Positions 1 to 5,392 of a stretch of 14,086 nucleotides of DNA are shown in pieces. Each line of letters opens with the position of its first letter. The first letter of the stretch is position 1. The notes under the pieces were generated by a model. It was given only the letters and a program-made list of their open reading frames with translations, was not told where the DNA came from and made no database searches. Position numbers and translations under genes: made by a program. The DNA comes from Actinomycetes bacterium (lineage in GTDB: Bacteria; Actinomycetota; Acidimicrobiia; Acidimicrobiales; Palsa-688): positions 1-14,086 of the forward strand of contig JAKAXN010000082.1 of assembly GCA_021816565.1 (NCBI GenBank). The letters run 5' to 3'.

Positions 1-6
1 CCGATC

Positions 7-594
7 TCACACCCGGTCGCCGTCGTAGACGAGGAAGATGACCGAGAAGATGGCGAGGAGCAGCCCGGTCAGGAACGACAGGACGGTCTTGCCCGTCGAC
101 AGCGCGGCCGACGCGATCTTCGAGCTGTTCTTGGTGATGTCGTTGGTGACGGTGTTGTTGAGGTTGTCCACCGTCTTGGCGTTGATCTGCAGCGGTCCGT
201 GGATCAGCCAGTGCCGTACGTGCGGCAGGAGGCGGTTGATCTCGTTGCCCAACTGCGGGGCCTGCTGGGTGGCCCGGACCACCACCTCGGTCATCAGCCC
301 CCCCAGCAGGAAGATGGCCCCGAGCATGGTGATCAGGGTCGCCGGTCCCCGGCTCATACCCATGCGCCGCAGCCTGTTGGCGACCGGCTGGAGCAGACCG
401 GTGACCAGGATGGCGGCGAGGAAGGGGATGACGACCAAGTCCAGCTTGGACAGCAGCTGAACCAGGAAGTAGCCGACGGTGCCGACGGCCAGCAGCCTCC
501 AGGCGTAGTCGCCCGCCGTGCGCAGCAACGGTCCCGGATTCTGGGGACCGGGCGGCGGGGACGACGCCGGCTGGTCCGGTCCGTTCGGCTGCAT
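7..594 (-). CDS. AI-2E family transporter, N-terminal part ending at an in-frame TGA
   Basis: This is a membrane protein of the AI-2E (PF01594/UPF0118) family, whose members export small molecules or ions; the substrate here cannot be told. I start it at the ATG of 594-592 (195 residues); the open frame runs further upstream only as low-complexity, out-of-family text. A Pro-rich cytoplasmic tail (residues 1-25) is followed by hydrophobic segments near 31-48, 52-69, 84-106 and 170-190, with a polar Asn/Thr/Lys-rich stretch between the last two. Family members are usually about 350 residues. Here the frame stops right after the conserved Asp-Gly-Asp-Arg-Val at 191-195, and the TGA (9-7) stands where the family normally has Trp. 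The frame is open again in the 6 bases after it. The gene is therefore a nonsense-truncated pseudogene, a base-call error (TGG to TGA), or a genuinely short protein. It is divergent from the peroxidase gene. Confidence 0.8.
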   Translation of the reverse strand: MQPNGPDQPASSPPPGPQNPGPLLRTAGDYAWRLLAVGTVGYFLVQLLSKLDLVVIPFLAAILVTGLLQPVANRLRRMGMSRGPATLITMLGAIFLLGGLMTEVVVRATQQAPQLGNEINRLLPHVRHWLIHGPLQINAKTVDNLNNTVTNDITKNSSKIASAALSTGKTVLSFLTGLLLAIFSVIFLVYDGDRV

Positions 595-620
595 GGCCAA
601 CAGCCTGCCCGACCGGGCCG

Positions 621-632
621 CCCCGATCGGGG
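621..632. promoter_or_regulatory. 12-bp perfect palindrome in the divergent intergenic region
   Basis: CCCCGATCGGGG is self-complementary. It lies in the 109-base gap (595-703) between the divergent AI-2E and peroxidase starts, about 40 bases upstream of the TAGGGT box. Its place would suit a repressor or activator site shared by both genes. It could also be chance in GC-rich DNA, and no matching regulator is encoded nearby. Confidence 0.25.
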
Positions 633-672
633 ACCGCCCCGGTGGCCGCCCCCGGTTCCCTGGGCCGGGGAA

Positions 673-678
673 TAGGGT
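673..678 (+). promoter_or_regulatory. Putative -10 box (TAGGGT) of the glutathione peroxidase gene
   Basis: TAGGGT ends 25 bases before the ATG at 704. The same TAGNNT pattern stands just upstream of several other starts in this window. No convincing -35 element is visible. Confidence 0.4.
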
Positions 679-703
679 CCCGACCGCCGGGGTTGGCGCC
701 GGC

Positions 704-1192
704 ATGCCCCTCACCGAAACCGTGATCTCCGCCCTCGACGGCCAGCCGATGGATCTCTCGCAGTTCGCCGGCCGGGCCACGCTGGTGGTCAACGTGGCGT
801 CCCGCTGCGGGCTCACCCCCCAGTACGCCGGGCTGGAGGAGTTGCACGAGAGGTACCGGGACCGGGGTTTCAGCGTGCTCGGCGTCCCGTGCAACCAGTT
901 CGCCGGTCAGGAGCCCGGGACCGCCGAGGAGATCGCCACCTTCTGCTCGACCACCTACGGGGTCACGTTCCCGATGACGGAGAAGGTCGACGTCAACGGC
1001 CCGGACCGGCACCCCCTCTACGTCGAGTTGACCGCGGTGGAGGACGCCTCCGGGGAGGCCGGCGACGTGCAGTGGAACTTCGAGAAGTTCCTGATCGCGC
1101 CGGACGGCCGGGTGGCGGGCCGGTTCCGGCCCGGTGTCACCCCTGACGCCGAGGAGCTGGTGTCGGCCATCGAGGCGGTACTTCCGGCATGA
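704..1192 (+). CDS. Glutathione peroxidase family protein (thiol peroxidase, 2-Cys type)
   Basis: This 162-residue cytoplasmic peroxidase would reduce hydrogen peroxide and organic hydroperoxides. The conserved tetrad is visible: Cys35 in NVASRCGLTPQY (Cys, not selenocysteine), Gln69 in FAGQEPG, and Trp124-Asn125 in WNFEKFL. Cys81 in FCSTTYGVTFP aligns with the resolving Cys82 of yeast Gpx3. By family knowledge such enzymes are recycled by thioredoxin rather than glutathione, which also suits actinobacteria because most lack glutathione. The ATG at 704 is chosen because the family fold begins directly after it; the upstream open frame (back to 518) is antisense to the AI-2E gene. The length is normal and no signal peptide is seen. 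A TAGGGT box lies upstream, and the next gene on the strand starts 87 bases downstream. Confidence 0.95.
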   Translation: MPLTETVISALDGQPMDLSQFAGRATLVVNVASRCGLTPQYAGLEELHERYRDRGFSVLGVPCNQFAGQEPGTAEEIATFCSTTYGVTFPMTEKVDVNGPDRHPLYVELTAVEDASGEAGDVQWNFEKFLIAPDGRVAGRFRPGVTPDAEELVSAIEAVLPA

Positions 1193-1265
1193 CCCGCTGA
1201 CCGACCCGCCTGCCGGCTTTTCCGCCTCCGGGTCACCCCGCCGGGACAGGGTCGGGGCTTCGGGG

Positions 1266-1271
1266 TAGTAA
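1266..1271 (+). promoter_or_regulatory. Putative -10 box (TAGTAA) of the GGDEF gene
   Basis: TAGTAA stands 8 bases before the ATG at 1280. That spacing would put transcription start at or next to the start codon, giving a leaderless mRNA; no Shine-Dalgarno sequence is visible here. The last base departs from the TAGNNT pattern, so this is the weakest member of the set. Confidence 0.3.
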
Positions 1272-1279
1272 CGCGGGTC

Positions 1280-2149
1280 ATGGAACCGGCAGCGCTCTAC
1301 CGGGCGGTCTTCGACAGCGCTCCGGTGGCCATAGCGGTGCTCGACTCCGAGATGCGTCTGGTGGACGCCAACGCCGAGCTGGAGGCGTTGCTGGGCCGGG
1401 ATCTGGCCGGCCTGCGCAACCTGGCGGTCGAGGACCTGGCGGTGGGCGAGGACGCCGGGCGACTGGCCGGGGCGGCGGCCGAGGCTCAGCGGGCGGGGGG
1501 CCGCCCGGTGGTCGTCGAGCACCGGTACCGGTCGGCCGGCGGGGAGGGCTGGTCGCGGACCGCGCTGCGCCGGCTCGACGCCGCCGGCTGTCCGGGCTGG
1601 ACGGTGTGCACCTTCCAGGACCTCACCCGGGACCAGCAGGAGCTCGAGCAGCACCGCCGGGAGGCGGAGCAGGACGCCCTGACCGGCCTGCTCAACCGCC
1701 GGGGAGGGGACCGCAGGCTGACATCCGCCCTCCAGCGGCTGGTGATGTCGGGCCCCGTCGGTGTGATCATCTGCGACGCCGACGGGTTGAAGCAGGTCAA
1801 CGACCGCTACGGTCACGTCGCCGGTGACGAGGCCCTGAGAAGTCTGGCCGGCTGCCTCCGCAGCGCCGTGCGCGCCGGTGACGACGTGGCCCGCATGGGC
1901 GGCGACGAGTTCATCGTGGTGGCCAGGGTGGCCGGTGCCGAAGAGGCCCACGCCATCGCCGAGCGCTGCGTCCGGGCCGTCGGCCGCCGCGGTGACGGAG
2001 ACGAGGGCCGGTGCCGGGTCACGATCTCCGCCGGGGTGGCTGTGGCCGCCCCCGGCCAGCCCGTGGACCCTACCCGCCTGCTGGCCGAGGCCGACCGGGC
2101 CCTCTACGAGGCCAAGCGACGGGGCGGCAACCAGTGGCACGCGGCGTGA
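1280..2149 (+). CDS. PAS-GGDEF diguanylate cyclase
   Basis: This 289-residue soluble protein would make cyclic di-GMP from two GTP. An N-terminal PAS domain (about 5-117; FDSAPVAIAVLD near its start) joins through a short helix (118-131) to a GGDEF domain that begins at DALTGLLNRRG (132-142). The metal-binding part CDADGLKQVND (165-175) has Asp166 and Asp168. The signature GGDEF is intact at 207-211, so the enzyme is expected to be active. The inhibitory I-site RxxD is also intact (Arg198 to Asp201, five residues before GGDEF), which implies product feedback inhibition. There is no EAL or HD-GYP partner domain, membrane segment or signal peptide. The PAS ligand is unknown. A box at 1266-1271 and the absence of a ribosome site suggest a leaderless start at the ATG. 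Confidence 0.93.
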   Translation: MEPAALYRAVFDSAPVAIAVLDSEMRLVDANAELEALLGRDLAGLRNLAVEDLAVGEDAGRLAGAAAEAQRAGGRPVVVEHRYRSAGGEGWSRTALRRLDAAGCPGWTVCTFQDLTRDQQELEQHRREAEQDALTGLLNRRGGDRRLTSALQRLVMSGPVGVIICDADGLKQVNDRYGHVAGDEALRSLAGCLRSAVRAGDDVARMGGDEFIVVARVAGAEEAHAIAERCVRAVGRRGDGDEGRCRVTISAGVAVAAPGQPVDPTRLLAEADRALYEAKRRGGNQWHAA

Positions 2150-2152
2150 TCC

Positions 2153-2175
2153 GGCCCACCCGGCGGGAGCGGGCC
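2153..2175 (+). terminator. Weak GC-rich hairpin after the GGDEF gene
   Basis: Four bases after the stop, GGCCC (2153-2157) can pair with GGGCC (2171-2175), and CCCG (2159-2162) with CGGG (2164-2167) inside it. There is no T-tract. It could be an intrinsic terminator of the GC-rich type, but the TAGATT box of the next gene begins only 6 bases on. Confidence 0.3.
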
Positions 2176-2181
2176 TTCGGC

Positions 2182-2187
2182 TAGATT
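2182..2187 (+). promoter_or_regulatory. Putative -10 box (TAGATT) of the DEAD-box helicase gene
   Basis: TAGATT lies 103 bases upstream of the TTG start chosen at 2291. This would give a 5' leader of roughly 95 bases, unlike the short or absent leaders elsewhere in the window. No clear -35 element is seen. Confidence 0.4.
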
Positions 2188-2203
2188 GCCCCTGTCGGAT
2201 CAG

Positions 2204-2230
2204 AGTGGCTCAGGCCGGGTCCGAGCCACT
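2204..2230 (+). promoter_or_regulatory. Perfect 8-bp stem-loop in the helicase 5' leader
   Basis: AGTGGCTC (2204-2211) is exactly complementary to GAGCCACT (2223-2230), with an 11-base loop. It would form near the 5' end of the transcript starting downstream of TAGATT. It may protect the mRNA or act as a regulatory element. DEAD-box helicase mRNAs in other bacteria can be controlled through their leaders, but nothing here shows the mechanism. Confidence 0.4.
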
Positions 2231-2274
2231 GGGTATCGGGCGGGCTCCGCGCCGGGTCTGCAGTGTGCGACCAC

Positions 2275-2284
2275 GAAGAGGGAG
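2275..2284 (+). promoter_or_regulatory. Ribosome binding site fixing the TTG start of the helicase
   Basis: The purine run GAAGAGGGAG contains GAGG and ends 6 bases before TTG at 2291. It is badly placed (about 15 bases) for the next possible start, GTG at 2300, so it supports TTG. The open frame continues upstream to 2186, but that region overlaps the promoter box and hairpin. Confidence 0.55.
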
Positions 2285-2290
2285 TTTCCG

Positions 2291-3541
2291 TTGTCATCAG
2301 TGTCACCCGGCCTCGACGGCCGCCCCGGCGCGTCCTTCGCCGAGCTCGGTCTGCCCGCCGCCCTGGTCGCCCGGTTGGCCGAGCGGGGGATCCGTCAGCC
2401 ACTCGCGATCCAGGCCGGGACCATCGCCGACGCCCTGGCCGGCCGCGACGTCTGCGGTAAGGCGCCCACCGGTTCGGGCAAGACCCTGGCCTTCTCGCTG
2501 CCGGTTGCCGCCCGGGTGTCGAAGAGCTCGCCGAAGCGGCCCCGGGCCCTGGTGCTCGCCCCCACCCGGGAGCTGGCCGCCCAGATCGCCGAGGAGCTGG
2601 CGTTCCTGCTCGAGGTGCGCGGTCTGCGGGTCCACGCCTTCTACGGAGGCACCGGCTTCGGGGCCCAGCTGGACGCCCTCCGGCGGGGCACCGACGTGGC
2701 CGTCGCCTGCCCGGGCCGACTGGAGGACCTGATGGCCCGGGGTGACATCCGCCTGGGCGAGGTGGAGACGGTGGTCCTCGACGAGGCCGACCGGATGGCC
2801 GACATGGGCTTCCTGCCGGCTGTCCGGCGCATCCTCGACGCCACCCCGCCGGGTCGCCAGACGCTGCTGTTCTCCGCCACCCTCGACGGGGAGGTGGACG
2901 TGCTCGTGCGCCGCTACCAGGACGATCCGGTGGTACACGAGGTCCAGCCCCCCGTCGACGCCCTGGCCACCGCCCGGCACCGCTTCCACGAAGTGGACCG
3001 GGCCGACCGGGTTTCGGCCTGCGCCGAGCTGGTGGGCGGCCTGGGGTCGTCGATCATCTTCGTGCGAACCAAGCACGGCGCCGACCGGCTGGCCCGCCAG
3101 CTGAAGGGCCGGGGTGTCTCCGCCGGGGTGCTGCACGGTGGCCGGACCCAGGGCCAGCGGGAGCGGACGCTGCGGGAGTTCAAGACCGGGCGGATCGCCA
3201 CCCTGGTGGCCACCGATGTGGCCGCCCGAGGTATCCACGTCGACGGCGTCGACGGGGTCATCCACTTCGACCTGCCGGCTGATGCCAAGGACTACATCCA
3301 CCGTTCGGGCCGGACCGCCCGGGCGGGGGCTGCCGGCACCGTCGTGGCCCTCGTCACGGACGACCAGTACGACGCCGCCGTGGCTCTCGAGAAGGCCGTG
3401 CCGGTCCGGATCTCTGGTCTGGCCCGCCGGGCCTCCATGCCGGCTCCGGCCGCCAGCCGCCCGACCGCCCCCTCCGCCCGCACGGCCCGGCGGCGGCGCC
3501 GTCCCTCCGGTGGTGGCCGGTCGGGTCGCGCCGGGGAGTAG
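2291..3541 (+). CDS. DEAD-box ATP-dependent RNA helicase
   Basis: This 416-residue cytoplasmic helicase would unwind RNA duplexes in ribosome assembly, RNA decay or cold response. Nearly all family motifs can be read: Q motif with Phe16 and Gln41 (SFAELGLP to AIQ); motif I APTGSGKT (58-65); Ia PTRELA (91-96); Ib CPGR (140-143, usually TPGR); II DEAD (164-167); III SAT (195-197); IV SIIFVRT (254-260); V ATDVAARG (307-314); VI HRSGRTARAG (337-346). The tail 379-416 is rich in Arg, Ala, Pro and Gly, like the RNA-binding tails of RhlE/CsdA-type proteins. I start at TTG 2291 because of the purine-rich site before it; a GTG at 2300 or TTG at 2186 are alternatives. The stop TAG also begins the TAGCGT box of the next gene. 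Confidence 0.95.
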   Translation: MSSVSPGLDGRPGASFAELGLPAALVARLAERGIRQPLAIQAGTIADALAGRDVCGKAPTGSGKTLAFSLPVAARVSKSSPKRPRALVLAPTRELAAQIAEELAFLLEVRGLRVHAFYGGTGFGAQLDALRRGTDVAVACPGRLEDLMARGDIRLGEVETVVLDEADRMADMGFLPAVRRILDATPPGRQTLLFSATLDGEVDVLVRRYQDDPVVHEVQPPVDALATARHRFHEVDRADRVSACAELVGGLGSSIIFVRTKHGADRLARQLKGRGVSAGVLHGGRTQGQRERTLREFKTGRIATLVATDVAARGIHVDGVDGVIHFDLPADAKDYIHRSGRTARAGAAGTVVALVTDDQYDAAVALEKAVPVRISGLARRASMPAPAASRPTAPSARTARRRRRPSGGGRSGRAGE

Positions 3542-3544
3542 CGT
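3539..3544 (+). promoter_or_regulatory. Putative -10 box (TAGCGT) overlapping the helicase stop codon
   Basis: The first three bases of TAGCGT are the helicase stop codon. The hexamer ends 6 bases before the GTG at 3551, so transcription would start at about the start codon (leaderless). The identical hexamer stands before a GTG on the other strand at 6625-6620. Confidence 0.4.
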
Positions 3545-3550
3545 CGGGCC

Positions 3551-4069
3551 GTGGCGCCTACCACGGTCGTGGTCATCAGCGACACCCACCTGAGGGACCG
3601 GGGCCAGGTGGGGAAGCCAGCCCGTTGGCTCCCGGAGACGTTGCTCGATCATCTGGCCGGCGCCGACTTCATCCTCCACGCCGGCGACGTGGTGGAGCCC
3701 GGGGTGCTGGACCGGCTGCGCCGTTACGCCCCGGTGCACGCCGTGCTCGGTAACAACGACCATGCCCTGGCCGGGCAGCTCCCGCCCGCGGCGGTGGCCG
3801 ATCTGGCCGGGGTCCGCATCGGCCTGGTCCACGACAGCGGGCGAAGCCAGGGGCGGGCGACCAGGCTGAAGCGGATGTTCCCGGACTGCCCGGTGGTGGT
3901 CTTCGGCCACAGCCACGTTCCGCTCGCCGAGCGCGGCGTGGACGGCCAGCTGCTGTTCAACCCCGGGTCCCCTACCCAGCGCCGTCGGCAGCCGTATCCG
4001 ACCTTCGGGATCCTGGAGCTCGATTCGGGGCGGGTGCTCGGCCACCGCCTGGTGACCGCGGGGCGTTGA
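3551..4069 (+). CDS. YfcE/MJ0936-type metallophosphoesterase
   Basis: This 172-residue protein belongs to the small calcineurin-like phosphodiesterases (YfcE/MJ0936 type). All metal-ligand blocks are present: SDTH (Asp11, His13), HAGD (Asp46), GNND (Asn68), GLVHD (His94) and FGHSH (His120, His122), with FNPGSP (136-141) after them. By family knowledge it hydrolyses phosphodiesters with a two-metal centre; the physiological substrate is unknown. The GTG start is chosen because the first beta strand (TTVVVISD) begins almost at once. It has no ribosome site but a TAGCGT box 6 bases upstream, so a leaderless start is likely. Its 3' end faces the YjbQ gene with only 13 bases between the two stops. 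Confidence 0.9.
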   Translation: MAPTTVVVISDTHLRDRGQVGKPARWLPETLLDHLAGADFILHAGDVVEPGVLDRLRRYAPVHAVLGNNDHALAGQLPPAAVADLAGVRIGLVHDSGRSQGRATRLKRMFPDCPVVVFGHSHVPLAERGVDGQLLFNPGSPTQRRRQPYPTFGILELDSGRVLGHRLVTAGR

Positions 4070-4082
4070 AAACCCGTTGCGG

Positions 4083-4487
4083 TCAGGCCGGTAGGAAGCT
4101 GAGCCGGACCTGGCGGTCCCGGTTGTCTCCGTTCGTGTCGACCAGGCACACCGACTGCCACATTCCGAGCTGGAGGCGGCCACCCAGGACCGGTACCGTC
4201 ATCGAGGGGCTGATCAACGCCGGAAGGACATGGTCCCGTCCGTGACCGCGACTGCCGTGCCGGTGCTCCCACCGGTCATCGGAGGGCAGCAGCTCGTCGA
4301 GCTGGCGGAGCAGATCTGAATCGCTGCCGGCTCCGGTCTCGATCAGGGCCACGCCGGCTGTGGCGTGCGGTACGAAGACCGATAGAAGCCCGTCCGTCTC
4401 GGTGGTGACGAACCGCTGGCAGTCGGGGGTGATGTCCACGACGGCCGGCCCGGAGCCGGTGCGGATGCTGAACGTCTCGCTTCTCAC
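4083..4487 (-). CDS. YjbQ family protein (UPF0047; secondary thiamine-phosphate synthase type)
   Basis: This 134-residue protein matches the YjbQ family over its full length (E. coli YjbQ is about 138). Conserved blocks are PHATAGVALIE (40-50, His41 and Glu50), GHGRDHVLPAL (81-91, His86), then the VPVLGGRL and LGMWQSV region (98-113) with Trp110-Gln111, and a C-terminal Arg-rich strand. Family members show weak thiamine-phosphate synthase activity in vitro; their real role is unclear, and no thiamine gene is seen here. The start is GTG at 4487-4485, with an AGGAGGT site 6 bases upstream. It overlaps the DMT gene stop by GTGA, so it is the last, translationally coupled gene of the operon. A much longer open frame continues upstream but lacks any family resemblance. 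Confidence 0.9.
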   Translation of the reverse strand: MRSETFSIRTGSGPAVVDITPDCQRFVTTETDGLLSVFVPHATAGVALIETGAGSDSDLLRQLDELLPSDDRWEHRHGSRGHGRDHVLPALISPSMTVPVLGGRLQLGMWQSVCLVDTNGDNRDRQVRLSFLPA

Positions 4488-5377
4488 GTTTCGACCTCCT
4501 CGGGTCGGGCCGGCTCGTCGCTGTCGCCGCCGACCTCCTGCAGCAGAGGGGAACGGCTGAGCAGGACGGTGCCGGTCCCGAGGGCGGCGGCCGCCGCCAG
4601 AGCACCGATCAGCCACAGCCCCTGACGGGTCTGTTCCCCGAACACCAGCACCCCCCACAGGATGGCGACCCCGGGATCGGCCAGGGTGATACCCGGCTGC
4701 GCGGCGAACAGCGGTCCGGCCTGCAGGGCGTTCTGCATCAGGAACATGGCAGTCAGCCCGCTGGCCGCCATGGCGTAGGTGCTCCAGTCCCCGAAGACCG
4801 CCGCCGGTCCGTGGGTCAGGGCGCGCGTGGCGTTCTTCATGAACGCCGCGGTGAGGCCGAACGAGATCCCGGCGGCCAGGCCGAGCAGGGCCGGTCGCCG
4901 GGCCGGGCCGCCGCGCGAACTGGCGATGATGCACCCCGCCACGGCCGCCCCGGTAACCCCGCCGCCGATGAGCCAGCCGAGCACGGGGACGTGGTGGACG
5001 GTGGGTCGCGAGGGGTTGAGGAAGAAGATCAGCCCGGCCAGTCCGGCGGTCATCACCGCCACCGCCCCCCACTCCCGGCGGTGCATGCGAGACCCGAACA
5101 CGTAGGTGCCGCCGATCAGCGTCATGGGTAGCTCGAGCACCAGTATCGGCTGGACCGCTGCGAGCTGCCCCATGCTGAGAGCCGCCCCGTCGAGTAGGAA
5201 CGACACCACGACGGTGCCGAACCCGGCCAGCCACACCGGCCGGTGCAGCAGATCGAGGATCAGCTGCGGTTTCATGGCCAACTCGGGAGGCTCCTCCTTG
5301 TCGGCCTTGCGCTGGAGGATGTTGGAGGCGGCGTTGGATGCCGCCGCCAGCACCGCCAGGAGGAAGCTCAGGTTCAT
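4484..5377 (-). CDS. DMT/EamA-type integral membrane protein
   Basis: This 297-residue polytopic membrane protein has about nine or ten hydrophobic segments (near 3-20, 49-66, 71-93, 103-120, 131-152, 162-180, 200-218, 222-246, 254-273) in the two-repeat layout of the drug/metabolite transporter superfamily. The N-terminal stretch SNAASNILQRKADKEEP (14-30) and the overall form recall the EamA/NIPA-like DMT proteins common in actinobacteria. The tail after 275 is acidic and cytoplasmic. The substrate is not evident; NIPA relatives carry Mg2+, while small DMT proteins such as ArnE/ArnF flip lipid-linked sugars. The start is ATG 5377-5375 with GGAGAG 4 bases upstream. It lies 15 bases after the glycosyltransferase stop and overlaps the YjbQ start by GTGA, so the three are one operon. 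Confidence 0.85.
   Translation of the reverse strand: MNLSFLLAVLAAASNAASNILQRKADKEEPPELAMKPQLILDLLHRPVWLAGFGTVVVSFLLDGAALSMGQLAAVQPILVLELPMTLIGGTYVFGSRMHRREWGAVAVMTAGLAGLIFFLNPSRPTVHHVPVLGWLIGGGVTGAAVAGCIIASSRGGPARRPALLGLAAGISFGLTAAFMKNATRALTHGPAAVFGDWSTYAMAASGLTAMFLMQNALQAGPLFAAQPGITLADPGVAILWGVLVFGEQTRQGLWLIGALAAAAALGTGTVLLSRSPLLQEVGGDSDEPARPEEVET
4494..4500 (-). promoter_or_regulatory. Strong ribosome binding site (AGGAGGT) of the YjbQ gene
   Basis: On the minus strand AGGAGGT ends 6 bases before the GTG at 4487. It lies inside the last codons of the DMT gene and fixes the YjbQ start within a far longer open frame. It is the best Shine-Dalgarno match seen in the window. Confidence 0.75.
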
Positions 5378-5392
5378 CCGGCTCTCCGCCGG

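Noticed and set aside
518..703. An N-terminal extension of the peroxidase back to 518
   Set aside because: It is antisense to the AI-2E start region, Pro/Gly-rich, and absent from the family, whose fold begins right at 704.
595..894. A 100-residue N-terminal extension of the AI-2E protein
   Set aside because: It is antisense to the peroxidase gene, without membrane segments, and the ATG at 594 precedes a normal AI-2E N-terminus.
2186..2290. A 35-residue N-terminal extension of the helicase starting at TTG 2186
   Set aside because: It would start inside the TAGATT box and run through the leader hairpin; the extra residues have no family match and a better ribosome site precedes TTG 2291.
2303..4183. 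A 626-codon minus-strand open frame opposite the helicase and phosphoesterase
   Set aside because: Low-complexity Gly/His/Val/Pro composition, no motif, and antisense to two genes with complete family motifs.
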